Source: Bacteriovoracaceae bacterium UBA2394
Lineage (GTDB): Bacteria; Bdellovibrionota; UBA2394
Assembly: GCA_002343335.1 (NCBI GenBank)
Contig: DDSI01000149.1
Coordinates: 1 to 19,345 of the forward strand
Direction: 5' to 3'
Length of the DNA: 19,345 nt
Part shown: in pieces, positions 7,829-15,622 of the stretch
Numbering within the stretch: the first letter of the stretch is position 1
How the letters are laid out: every line of letters begins with the position of its first letter
Notes under the pieces: model-generated
Told to the model about the DNA's origin: nothing
Seen by the model: the letters and a program-made list of their open reading frames with translations, nothing else
Databases searched by the model: none
Made by a program: the position numbers and the translations under genes

Positions 7829-8907
7829 TCATTGAAGATTCTCCAAACGCGTCTGCTGAAGATCGAGTTCTCAACCCTAAAATCGCGACCGAAGAGCGAG
7901 AAGAGGAAGTCACTTCGCTCAGACCGCTTCAGCTTCAGGATTTTGTGGGCCAGGAGAAAGTGAAAGCGAATTTGGAAGTTTTCATTCAAGCCGCAAAAAA
8001 ACGCCGAGAAGCTCTCGATCACGTTTTGCTTTCCGGACCTCCGGGCCTTGGAAAGACCACCCTCTCGCACATTATCGCCAAAGAATTGGGCGTAAACATT
8101 CGCATTACGACGGGCCCCTCTATTGAAAAGGCTGGAGACCTCGCGGCCATCCTTTCGCATTTGGAACCCTTCGATGTCCTATTTATAGATGAGATTCATC
8201 GCCTGCCACGTACCGTGGAAGAGATTCTTTATCCCGCCATGGAAGATTTCAAAATGGATCTCGTCATGGGCGAGGGGCCGACGGCGCGATCGCTTCGCAT
8301 TGATCTCCCTCCTTTCACACTGGTTGGAGCGACGACTCGAAGCGGATTGCTCTCCTCCCCCTTGCGATCGCGATTTGGAATTCCGCTACATCTTGAATTC
8401 TATTCGGATGAAGAATTGGGAACCATTGTGAAACGCTCCGCTTCAATTTTAGAAATCTCCATCAAGGATGATGCCGCACTTGAGATTGCTCGCCGATCCA
8501 GAAAAACGCCTCGAATCGCGAATCGCCTTTTGAAACGCGTGCGAGATTTTGCGGAAACTCGAAAGAACCAACCAGAGTCGACCGCGATTGACATGGCAGT
8601 GGCTCAATTTGCTCTTGAGAAACTGGATGTCGATGGAATGGGTTGCGATCCCAGAGATCGCAAACTGCTTGAAATCATCATCGATCAATTTGCGGGTGGT
8701 CCGGTTGGAATCGAAACTCTTTGTGCTGCCCTGCAGGAAGAGCGCGACACTTTGGAAGATGTGTATGAGCCCTATCTTCTGCAAATTGGATTTCTTGCGC
8801 GAACTTCTAGGGGACGAATGGCTACGGATTTGGCCTATCAACATTTGAATCGGAAACGTTCCAACGTATCCGCTCACACGGAAACTCAGCGCCCCCTATT
8901 TACTTGA
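7825..8907 (+). CDS. ruvB: Holliday junction branch migration ATPase RuvB
   Basis: Hexameric AAA+ motor that pumps DNA through the RuvA-bound junction. The 360-aa product carries [15 protein letters not shown] (33-47), Walker [10 protein letters not shown] (71-79), Walker [11 protein letters not shown] (119-128), sensor 1 GATTR (168-172) and the arginine-finger region SPLRSRFG (178-185). Sensor 2 is in [16 protein letters not shown], and the C-terminal winged helix contains GGPVGIETL and [17 protein letters not shown]. It is slightly longer than many RuvB proteins because of an acidic N-terminal extension of about 25 residues. The last 12 bases overlap the 3' end of the convergent membrane-protein gene, so no dedicated terminator is visible. 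Confidence 0.97.
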   Translation: MIIEDSPNASAEDRVLNPKIATEEREEEVTSLRPLQLQDFVGQEKVKANLEVFIQAAKKRREALDHVLLSGPPGLGKTTLSHIIAKELGVNIRITTGPSIEKAGDLAAILSHLEPFDVLFIDEIHRLPRTVEEILYPAMEDFKMDLVMGEGPTARSLRIDLPPFTLVGATTRSGLLSSPLRSRFGIPLHLEFYSDEELGTIVKRSASILEISIKDDAALEIARRSRKTPRIANRLLKRVRDFAETRKNQPESTAIDMAVAQFALEKLDVDGMGCDPRDRKLLEIIIDQFAGGPVGIETLCAALQEERDTLEDVYEPYLLQIGFLARTSRGRMATDLAYQHLNRKRSNVSAHTETQRPLFT

Positions 8908-9813
8908 GGGCGTTTTAGACGTTGGGAATCTCCAGCATCCCAAAGGGAGCTGGAGAGTTTTGCATACCGCTTCGGCTTCTGCCATGAGAGACTCTCCTTT
9001 CGCAGGATCTTCATCCGCCCATCGATAGCCCTCGAGGTACGTTTTTCGAGCGATTTGGAACAATGGCGCCGTCACGTCTTGCAATCGAAATCGCGGATAG
9101 CGCTCTTGCAGCCTTTTAGTTTGAGTGATTCCAATTCTTAACGCTTCGGAGGACGAGCTTTGGGACTTCAGGTGTGCTCTTAACCATCGCAATTCCCGCT
9201 CAAAAAGACCGGATTCTGTCTCACAACGATCGTCCGCGTCTTTGGGATAACCCGCAAGCTTGAATGTCTTTCTCATTTCTTCAAGTTCATATCGCGCACG
9301 TACAAATTTTTTTGATCGCACGGCGTCCCTAAAGCTTTCATCTAAACTTTGTAGATTTTTTAAGACTGCGTGATCCGAGAAATTCCAGTCTCCACTAGCG
9401 AGCGCAGTCTCAACTGGATCGCAGTGTTGCTGTTGTTTTCTTGCGGCGGCCCAAACGCCCGCAACGATGAGAATTAAAAGCCCGATCGCAAGCAGCATAG
9501 CCGACAATCTTTTGCCGGGACTCACAAGCGGAAAGTGATCCCACACGAGGATGTGGTCGGGATCGAGTGAAATCGCTTCCGACTCGATCATCGGAAGAAA
9601 TCGATCGCGATCAGCGTCGTAAATCTGTCGCTGCTTTAGGTCTATCCGATAAAGACCGTCCACCTCAGCGATTCGAAATCCACAACCTTTTCGATTACCG
9701 GCATAGATCTCCGTATTGAAAAGGATGAACTTGGAGGTGGTCTTTAAATTTCTTGCGCTCCAAACTCTCAGCCGATGAATATCCGGCATGCGAATCCGCC
9801 AGAGAAATTTCAT
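8896..9813 (-). CDS. Single-pass membrane protein with possible FHA-like N-terminus, last gene of Tad-like module
   Basis: Not a family I can name. The 305-aa product has three parts. Residues about 12-97 are beta-rich ([40 protein letters not shown]). The hydrophobic/Gly-Asn pattern recalls a forkhead-associated (FHA) fold, but without the canonical GR, SxxH or NG residues. One transmembrane helix lies at about 104-124. A charged helical tail (about 130-290) is rich in Arg/Lys/Glu and contains four cysteines (131, 197, 284, 293). A soluble domain on each side of one helix recalls ring or scaffold proteins of secretion systems such as GspL or YscD; this is analogy only. Its ATG overlaps the platform-protein stop by 4 bases, which puts it firmly in the secretion module. 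It overlaps ruvB by 12 bases at the 3' end. Confidence 0.7.
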   Translation of the reverse strand: MKFLWRIRMPDIHRLRVWSARNLKTTSKFILFNTEIYAGNRKGCGFRIAEVDGLYRIDLKQRQIYDADRDRFLPMIESEAISLDPDHILVWDHFPLVSPGKRLSAMLLAIGLLILIVAGVWAAARKQQQHCDPVETALASGDWNFSDHAVLKNLQSLDESFRDAVRSKKFVRARYELEEMRKTFKLAGYPKDADDRCETESGLFERELRWLRAHLKSQSSSSEALRIGITQTKRLQERYPRFRLQDVTAPLFQIARKTYLEGYRWADEDPAKGESLMAEAEAVCKTLQLPLGCWRFPTSKTPSSK

Positions 9814-10790
9814 TTCATCACCGTCAAAATTTGAGGGCCGACTAAAAGAAAGAGCGTAGGAACCATGATGAAAATGCTTAGAGGCAAAAGTGTAAGCATC
9901 GTGAGTTTTCGAACTTCATCTTTCCATTGAAAGAGCAATCGCTGCGTCTCTTTTTCGGAAACCTCTTGAAGATATTCACTCAAACCTAATCCCGAAGTCC
10001 TCGCCCACAGAATGCCAGTGAGCAACGAAGGCCACGGGGCGGGCAATGTATGCGACAGTTTCTCTAAGAATTCTTCCGTGGACTCCACGTTCAACCCTGA
10101 GCGAAGAATTTGCCTTTGTAAGTGAGACGGGAGCTGCACGGCGGATGAAGCTTTCATCCAAGCCGTGGCAAAATCAAAACCCACATCCAAATAGACTGAC
10201 ATAAACTGGAAAAAGAAACTGATACTCAACATCGGCTTCAAGAGTCTCTGGGGTCGCCGACACAAAAAGTGCATGATGAGAAATCCAAACACCAGAACCG
10301 CGATGCCAGTACAAAACAGATCATACCGTCCGAGAGTCAAAAAACTGGGGAACAGTCCGCCCGACACAGCCGGCAATACGAATGGGAATATCACCGCAAT
10401 TGAAATCGCAATCCACGTTTGAAACTTGGGAACAAACAGCAGGCTTTGTTCTTGTTTCTTCAATTTGGAAAGTGAATCAGCTGTTTTTGAAAAGATTTTT
10501 AAAAGACCTGCCATCTTTTGAGGTCCTCTCGGCGCCTGCAAAAGGATTTCGAAGAAGAGTACCCAAAGCAGATCTCCCGAGCCGCGCTCCTGCTCTTCAC
10601 GAAGTACCTCCTCGGTTCTCCCGGAAGAGACTTTATGCAAAAGGATAGGGAGATATTTTTTTAGATAACGATCTTGTTCGCGCTCACTCAACCACTGAAG
10701 AATTCCTATCCAGGGTCTACCTGCGCGAAGCCCCGTCTCTAAGCTCCATGCCAGACGCGCTAGAGAATAAAGCGGAATAATCGACGTCAT
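9810..10790 (-). CDS. Type II/IV secretion platform protein (GspF/TadB-TadC family)
   Basis: Inner-membrane platform that couples the secretion ATPase to pilin or pseudopilin movement. I choose the ATG at 10790 (MTSIIPLYSL) because it forms an ATGA overlap with the cpaF stop; an upstream in-frame start (10886) would lie within cpaF. The 326-aa product has an N-terminal cytoplasmic part with LARLAWSLETGLRAGRP (10-26). Two close helices follow (about 124-146 and 155-177). A second cytoplasmic part contains SISFFFQFMSVYLDVGFDF (189-207) and RTSGLGLSEYLQEVSEKE (264-281), and a final helix lies at about 298-320. The cytosol-TM-TM-cytosol-TM order matches GspF/PilC, with both T2SF halves in one chain. 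Tad systems usually use two proteins, TadB and TadC. Confidence 0.82.
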   Translation of the reverse strand: MTSIIPLYSLARLAWSLETGLRAGRPWIGILQWLSEREQDRYLKKYLPILLHKVSSGRTEEVLREEQERGSGDLLWVLFFEILLQAPRGPQKMAGLLKIFSKTADSLSKLKKQEQSLLFVPKFQTWIAISIAVIFPFVLPAVSGGLFPSFLTLGRYDLFCTGIAVLVFGFLIMHFLCRRPQRLLKPMLSISFFFQFMSVYLDVGFDFATAWMKASSAVQLPSHLQRQILRSGLNVESTEEFLEKLSHTLPAPWPSLLTGILWARTSGLGLSEYLQEVSEKETQRLLFQWKDEVRKLTMLTLLPLSIFIMVPTLFLLVGPQILTVMK

Positions 10791-12160
10791 CCCACACTCC
10801 TCAATAAAAATTTTTCCTGGGCGTTCAGTCCACTCAGCTCGGAAATCTCCAAGATTCTTCGAGATCCATTCGAGTTTCTGCCACATTGAATAACGCCGTG
10901 GATATTCCGCGCGATGAGATCTCGGGTTACCGACTCCGAGAGACTCGTGGAAGACATCTGCACCAAGCCCTGCAATCGGTAGAGCGCGTCTTCAGTGGAA
11001 TTTGCGTGAAGACTTCCAAGGCAACCTCGATGTCCCGTATTCATGGCGTGAATAAGATCCAGAGCTTCTTCGCCGCGAACTTCTCCAATCATGATTCGGT
11101 CTGGTCGCATACGAAGGGCCTGCCGAACTAAATGACGGAGAGTTATGGGAGGCAAATCAGCTCGCTCCTCAACACGCGTTTGTAAGAAAATCGAATTCTG
11201 CCTCTCCAGATAGAGCTCTGGCGTATCTTCAATCACGAGAATTCTTTGATCGGACGGAATGATTTTTAAAAGGGCACGAATGAGAGTGGTCTTTCCGGAA
11301 CCCGTAGCACCGGAGATGAGGAAATTTCTTCTTTCTAGAATCCAGGAAGTTAAAACCCTCTTCTGCTTCTCAGAAATCATCTGAAAATTTTCTAAATCCT
11401 TTAGATCAAACGCTTGCTTCCGGATCCGGCGGATCGAGAGATGATACCCCTTACCGTTCGTTACGGGTGGACCAATCAAATGGCCTCTAGAACCATCGGG
11501 CAAATTGAAGTCGATAAAAGGCTGCGCCTCATGAATTGATTTGTGAATGTGAGTGAGAAGATTTTCTAAGTAGATTTCGTAGGATGCCGAGGTTTGAAAA
11601 TAACATTTACTTCGTTCGAGAACTCCACTTCGCTCCACCCAAATTTTGTCATGTCCTTCGACGAGAATGTCGGTGACGAACTCATCTTGCAGTAAAGTCT
11701 CAATGGGCCCCGACAATCGCCATTCTTGATATTCTGCCTTGAGTGTGACTTGAACACTCTCAGGCAAAGCATTTCCGAAGCACCACTGATGGGCGGTCGC
11801 TTGAATTGCCTCCTCCAAACTGCCAGAGGGATTTTGTTTCACCCAAGACTGAAACGACTGTCGAATCAGAAAGCCAAATCTCCTTTGAATCTCCGACTCT
11901 CTATGAATTCGAACGGCCCATTCTCCCAGCCACTCCGGCTCTTCCGAACTCAAAGGCAGCCACCGAGTGGAACTCAAATCTCGAAATCCGGGCTTATTTT
12001 GAACAGTTAAAAACTGGGCATGAAGCGCGTGGAGTTTTTTTCCTGACAGTTGAACTTTGGCAATACGCTCGGATCCCACGGTGAGTTTTTCAACGTAAGG
12101 ATGTAAGCGGATTTCCGCCGCAGATTCCAAAGACAGCCATTGAATGCAAGAATTAGACAT
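10787..12160 (-). CDS. cpaF: Tad/CpaF-type secretion ATPase with degenerate FHA-like N-terminal region
   Basis: Cytoplasmic hexameric ATPase of the GspE/TadA superfamily that powers pilus assembly or secretion. The 457-aa product has Walker A GATGSGKTT (284-292), the Asp box EDTPEL (311-316), Walker B DRIMIGEVRGEE (354-365) and the His box TGHRGCLGSLHANS (375-388). CpaF hallmarks include FVTDILVEGHDKIWVERSG (161-179) and QPFIDFNLPDGSRGHLI (213-229). The N-terminal region is unusual. Residues about 24-70 (LTVGS, IAKVQLSGKKLHALHAQFL, FRDLSSTRW) follow the layout of an FHA domain, yet lack the phosphothreonine-contacting Arg, Ser and Asn. The ATG at 12160 directly abuts the secretin stop at 12161; the end overlaps the platform gene by 4 bases. 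ATPase identity is certain, the FHA reading is inference. Confidence 0.92.
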   Translation of the reverse strand: MSNSCIQWLSLESAAEIRLHPYVEKLTVGSERIAKVQLSGKKLHALHAQFLTVQNKPGFRDLSSTRWLPLSSEEPEWLGEWAVRIHRESEIQRRFGFLIRQSFQSWVKQNPSGSLEEAIQATAHQWCFGNALPESVQVTLKAEYQEWRLSGPIETLLQDEFVTDILVEGHDKIWVERSGVLERSKCYFQTSASYEIYLENLLTHIHKSIHEAQPFIDFNLPDGSRGHLIGPPVTNGKGYHLSIRRIRKQAFDLKDLENFQMISEKQKRVLTSWILERRNFLISGATGSGKTTLIRALLKIIPSDQRILVIEDTPELYLERQNSIFLQTRVEERADLPPITLRHLVRQALRMRPDRIMIGEVRGEEALDLIHAMNTGHRGCLGSLHANSTEDALYRLQGLVQMSSTSLSESVTRDLIARNIHGVIQCGRNSNGSRRILEISELSGLNAQEKFLLRSVG

Positions 12161-13231
12161 CTATAAACTCGGCGAAGGAATCCAGCCGTGCTCCAATTTC
12201 TGAGGAGTGATGAAAATGTACGCCTCAGATTTTTCTTTTCTAAATGCTTCTGAACGAAAGAGTCTGCCGAGGATAGGAATCTCACTAAGTCCGGGGATTC
12301 CATCCGCCGCATTCGCTTGGTCAGATCTCACGATTCCTCCCACAGCCATCATCTCTCCCAGTTTTGTATAGAGCTGGGTCTTTAAAAGTTTTTTTCGCAA
12401 AGCGGGAATCCCTTCCACGGCTCTCTCCTGGTCGATATCAGACATTTCCGAGACGAGTGCGATATGAACCCGGTCGCCTCCCTGCAACTGAGGGGTGAAT
12501 TTTAATATGAGGCCATAATCTTTGAAAACGAGCTGTCCCGATTCTCTACCCATCACGCGTATGGGAAATTCTCCACCCGCCAGAAATTCTCCCTCTTTGC
12601 CATTTTGAGTCACGACAGATTGTTTTGCATGAACCCTCGCCTCCCCTTTTCTCAAGGCGAGATCCAGAAAGGCTCGTATGGGATCCCCCACAAATTCGAA
12701 TTGAGGTCGAAGAGACACCGACAGCCCCAAGGGAGAGTCGACTCGAAAACCTAACGATCGCAAGGCCGTCTTTTTGACCTCCACAAGAGCAATTTCCAAA
12801 AGAACGGTCGATTGATCGACACTTTGTTTCGCCCGCGACTCGGTTCTATACATCTTTTCTATTTTGATTCGAGGATAGATGGCTTGAAGTTCAGGGAGTC
12901 GATCAGACTCTATTCCCGAAACGACAAATGAATCTTTTTCAAATCGAATACTTGCTGTTGGATGGAGCTGCTTAAGTCTCGCCAAGACATGAGCCTGAGC
13001 GTCCTTCGAGAAAGACGTGCGATCCTCCACATCCGGATTCACCTGGAGATATTCATCCAAGCGAATGCGATCACTGGGTCGATGAATTTTTCCCAGGATC
13101 ACAACCTTTCCATCTTCAAGATTTTCAATTCGGACGCCTTCCATCTGACCGAAAGGCTCCGCCGACAAGGCAAAACTTGGAACGATTAGAATGAGAAACC
13201 AACGCAGTATTTTGCTGTATTTTCTTTTCAT
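12161..13231 (-). CDS. Secretin of Tad/type II-type system (CpaC/RcpA-like), short form
   Basis: Outer-membrane multimeric gate for a Tad-like pilus or secretion system. I choose the ATG at 13231, giving 356 aa, over a TTG at 13240. A signal peptide spans 1-23 (charged MKRKYSK, hydrophobic core, ALSA). Residues about 75-125 form a small N-domain (LKQLHPTASIRFEKDSFVVSG). The secretin core shows VLLEIALVEVKK (143-154), SVVTQNGKEGEFLAGGEFPI (205-224), DYGLILKFTPQL (238-249) and IPGLSEIPILGRLFRSE (312-328). The last motif is the classic secretin signature. CpaC/RcpA proteins usually exceed 400 aa, so the periplasmic part is reduced. It heads the module and is followed without a gap by cpaF. No strong ribosome-binding site is visible. 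Confidence 0.9.
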   Translation of the reverse strand: MKRKYSKILRWFLILIVPSFALSAEPFGQMEGVRIENLEDGKVVILGKIHRPSDRIRLDEYLQVNPDVEDRTSFSKDAQAHVLARLKQLHPTASIRFEKDSFVVSGIESDRLPELQAIYPRIKIEKMYRTESRAKQSVDQSTVLLEIALVEVKKTALRSLGFRVDSPLGLSVSLRPQFEFVGDPIRAFLDLALRKGEARVHAKQSVVTQNGKEGEFLAGGEFPIRVMGRESGQLVFKDYGLILKFTPQLQGGDRVHIALVSEMSDIDQERAVEGIPALRKKLLKTQLYTKLGEMMAVGGIVRSDQANAADGIPGLSEIPILGRLFRSEAFRKEKSEAYIFITPQKLEHGWIPSPSL

Positions 13232-13419
13232 GGCTCGCAAGGAATGCAGTCTCTATGCCAATGGCAAAAGGGCTCGCGAAACCTCCTTCCTCGATCGATG
13301 ATTCCGAATTTCTCCGGCGCCGAATGTATTCGGATTCCATTTCTAACGCGCTGCGGCCGGTGATAACTCTAGGCTTACCTGCACCGCAGCAGTAAATTGG
13401 CCATGGGGGGAGCAATTCA
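13232..13419. promoter_or_regulatory. Divergent intergenic region between secretin and carboxypeptidase genes, with small palindromes
   Basis: This 188-base gap should hold promoters for the Tad-like module (minus) and the carboxypeptidase (plus). I see three inverted repeats: TGCCA-A-TGGCA at 13256-13266, CCGAAT-GT-ATTCGG at 13320-13333, and GCTGCGG...CCGCAGC at 13350-13356 and 13384-13390. The last could form a leader hairpin before the carboxypeptidase start. No convincing sigma70 hexamer pair was found. An open frame in the minus direction crosses the gap but has no supporting features. Confidence 0.4.
13405..13412 (+). promoter_or_regulatory. Ribosome-binding site that fixes a TTG start
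   Basis: GGGGGGAG lies 7 bases before the TTG at 13420. Together with the signal peptide encoded right after it, this decides the rare TTG as start. The nearby ATG at 13403 is out of frame and ends within six codons. Confidence 0.6.
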
Positions 13420-14907
13420 TTGAAGCCATCATTCGCGATTTTTTTCGCATTAGTCTTATCATTCACAAACACCTACGCGCACAATTCGAATACATCCGCA
13501 GGACGCATTCGAATGGAACTCGATATGAGCACGGCGGATTTCACAACTTTTTCACTTCCATCAAATTTGGATATCGGTGGACAAGACCTCAAGAAAAGGA
13601 CCGTGGATATCGTGGGCAGTATGGAATATTACGAACTGCTGAAAGAGCGCGGGTACCCAGTTCGCCTCCTCGAAGTTCAACCTCAAGCGTTGGATCCTCG
13701 TTATCTTCAACCCGATGAAATTGTAGCGATGATTGGACAACTGAAGGAGCAGTTTCCCGATCTCGTGCACGTGGAAGAAATCGGTCGTTCATTAAAAAAT
13801 CGTCCTATCTATGCGGTGCGCATTACTTCACCTGATAACATCGAGGCGAAACCTTCCATTTCATTCAATGGAATGCACCATGCTCGCGAAATCATGACGA
13901 CGGAAGTGACCACCGACATCATGACTTACCTTGCAAGCAATTATCAGAATGCTGAAAAGCCCTGGGTTCAAACTTGGCTCGACTCGCTACAGGTGTGGGT
14001 GATTCCTCAAGTGAACCCGGATGGAAACGATATTGTTTGGAATGAAGACACTTGGTGGAGAAAAAATGCTCGGGGTTCCGGTGGCAGCACCTGGGGCGTC
14101 GATATTAATCGTAACTATCCCTACGCTTGGGGAACCTGCGGGGGAAGCAGCGGCTCCAAGTCATCGCAGACGTATCGTGGGGAATCGGGAGGCTCAGAAC
14201 CTGAAACTCAAGCTCTCATGAAGTTCATCAAAGACAAGAACGTGGCGATGAATGTTTCTTATCATAGTTACAGCGAGCTCGTGATTGCGCCCTATGGCTG
14301 CAAAGGCGTCTTCACGCCTGAAGATTTTATTGTGAAGAGCATCGGTGCTGAGTTCGCCAAAACCCTCAAGCGCGATTCGGCGATTGCGCAATTTGGTTTG
14401 GTCAATGCGAAAGACACTTACGACTATGGAACGGGATGGGAACTTCTCTACCCTGTCGATGGTGATGACATTTCTTGGATGTATGCCGAAGTAAATACGA
14501 TGTCCTACGTGGTGGAAGTCAATTCCACGAGCCAAGGCTTTCAACCCTCCTACGACAAATGGAGAGATCGCACCGTAGGAGCTCAACGCTTAGGCTGGGC
14601 CTATATGCTCAATCGCATGATCGGCGGCGCGCAAGTCCGTGGTCGTCTTTTCGATGCCAGCACGAACCAGGCGATCGAAGGTGAGGTCGTGATTCGAGGG
14701 GTGAAATATAAAACAGAAAAGCCTCGCCGATCTTTGAAGGGGTATTTCCAAAAAATGATGGTGCCGGGATCGTACGAGCTTACCTTTACAGCTCCGGGTT
14801 ACCAACCCCAGACCATTTCCGTCTCGCTGGATAATGCTCCTGTTCAACAGGATATTTACATGGAGAAAGCGTCCAATTTAGGCCTCGACGAACTCTCAAA
14901 CTTCTAG
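13420..14907 (+). CDS. Secreted M14-family zinc carboxypeptidase with C-terminal beta-sandwich domain
   Basis: Predicted exported metallocarboxypeptidase that removes C-terminal residues from peptides. The 495-aa product begins at TTG, supported by a strong ribosome-binding site, and has a signal peptide (1-20, ending TYA). Residues about 30-90 resemble a short propeptide. The M14 domain (about 95-400) has the HxxE zinc motif in HHARE (His154, Glu157), WWRKNARGS with Arg218, DINRNYPY with Asn230-Arg231, the third zinc ligand His282 in SYHSYSE, and the catalytic Glu366 in SYVVEVNS. All key residues of carboxypeptidase A/T are present. Residues about 402-482 (VRGRLFDASTNQAIEGEVVI, VPGSYELTFTAPGY) form a carboxypeptidase-regulatory-like beta sandwich. 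It is divergent from the Tad-like module and is probably monocistronic. A role in prey or protein digestion is inference. Confidence 0.92.
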   Translation: MKPSFAIFFALVLSFTNTYAHNSNTSAGRIRMELDMSTADFTTFSLPSNLDIGGQDLKKRTVDIVGSMEYYELLKERGYPVRLLEVQPQALDPRYLQPDEIVAMIGQLKEQFPDLVHVEEIGRSLKNRPIYAVRITSPDNIEAKPSISFNGMHHAREIMTTEVTTDIMTYLASNYQNAEKPWVQTWLDSLQVWVIPQVNPDGNDIVWNEDTWWRKNARGSGGSTWGVDINRNYPYAWGTCGGSSGSKSSQTYRGESGGSEPETQALMKFIKDKNVAMNVSYHSYSELVIAPYGCKGVFTPEDFIVKSIGAEFAKTLKRDSAIAQFGLVNAKDTYDYGTGWELLYPVDGDDISWMYAEVNTMSYVVEVNSTSQGFQPSYDKWRDRTVGAQRLGWAYMLNRMIGGAQVRGRLFDASTNQAIEGEVVIRGVKYKTEKPRRSLKGYFQKMMVPGSYELTFTAPGYQPQTISVSLDNAPVQQDIYMEKASNLGLDELSNF

Positions 14908-14922
14908 CGCTTTCCGATATTT

Positions 14923-14978
14923 AAGGAAGAGGACACTTGTGAAGCCGCCCTGTCAGGGCGTGTCAGTGTCCTTTCCTT
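14923..14978 (+). terminator. Long two-part hairpin, probable terminator after the carboxypeptidase gene
   Basis: The left arm 14923-14937 (AAGGAAGAGGACACT) pairs with the right arm 14965-14978 (AGTGTCCTTTCCTT), 14 base pairs with one bulged G at 14929. Inside lies a second perfect hairpin, CGCCCT-GTC-AGGGCG (14946-14960). An A-rich left flank and a T-rich right flank surround the GC-rich core, as in a bidirectional intrinsic terminator, although the T-tract is interrupted (TTTCCTT). It lies 15 bases after the carboxypeptidase stop and about 35 bases before the next gene, so attenuation or an mRNA-stabilising structure is also possible. Confidence 0.55.
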
Positions 14979-15012
14979 CGCCTAATCCTTAATTCCTAGG
15001 GATAGGAGATCT

Positions 15013-15588
15013 ATGCCTATGGAGAATAATGTTCGAGTGATTTATGAACCTCACGACCTTCAATCCATTCAACGCTATCGAGATGATACGATTTTGAGAC
15101 AGTTGAGACCCAAAACCATTTCCGCGGATACCCTTACTCGACTTCCTAACTATCGAATCTCTGAGACACTCGCTCTATACGAGAATGGCGAAATCCAAGC
15201 GACCTGCGAAATTTCATATACCGCCGATGCTCGCATTGAGGCTCGAAATGATCTTTATGAGATTGATCGATTCGACGCCTCTCACCCTAAGCGGGTCGCG
15301 GTTCTTTCGAATCTTGTCGTTTATCCTGACACGCATTCAGCATTCTCGCGATTTCTCACGCATATCCACATTCGCCTTCTTGAGAGGAACGTAGAAGTCA
15401 CTTTAGTGGCTTGTGCCGATGAAGCGATCGAAGCCTTTGCGGATCTTGGGTTTCGACACTATCGTGGTCGAGCTTACGACAACGAAATGGGATGGATAAA
15501 TCCTTTGGTCCTTTTTAATAACGACAAGGTCCACCTCGCGCGAGTGGGGTCGGCTCTAGCGTCAATGCACCTCATTTCGCATACTTAG
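15013..15588 (+). CDS. GNAT-fold acyltransferase-like protein (possible N-acyl amino acid or autoinducer synthase relative)
   Basis: The 191-aa product has no name I am sure of, but its layout fits GNAT-fold acyltransferases. An N-terminal part contains IQRYRDDTILRQLRP (19-33). A strand pair follows (ETLALYENGEIQATCEIS). Then comes the core SNLVVYPDTHSAFSRFLTHI (98-117) and AIEAFADLGFRHYRG (137-151), then MGWINPLVL. The LGF-x-Y step and the late NPLVL strand recall FeeM-type N-acyl amino acid synthases and CRP-linked GNAT proteins, which use acyl-ACP or acyl-CoA. No signal peptide or membrane segment is seen, so it should be cytoplasmic. AGGAG at 15004-15008 lies 4 bases before the first ATG and 10 before an ATG at 15019, so Met3 may be the true start. 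Substrate unknown. Confidence 0.65.
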   Translation: MPMENNVRVIYEPHDLQSIQRYRDDTILRQLRPKTISADTLTRLPNYRISETLALYENGEIQATCEISYTADARIEARNDLYEIDRFDASHPKRVAVLSNLVVYPDTHSAFSRFLTHIHIRLLERNVEVTLVACADEAIEAFADLGFRHYRGRAYDNEMGWINPLVLFNNDKVHLARVGSALASMHLISHT

Positions 15589-15622
15589 AGAAATCGAGAG
15601 AATTGCGTTTAAAATTAGCTAG

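Noticed and set aside
8449..8877. Minus-strand open frame of 142 codons inside ruvB
   Set aside because: Antisense shadow of a highly conserved gene with no motif of its own.
13125..13472. Minus-strand open frame of 115 codons crossing the secretin-carboxypeptidase gap
   Set aside because: It overlaps the starts of two well-supported genes, has low-complexity Arg/Ser-rich content and no recognisable motif, so it is probably a chance frame.
14194..14586. Minus-strand open frame of 130 codons inside the carboxypeptidase gene
   Set aside because: Antisense to the catalytic region of a complete M14 enzyme; no independent support.
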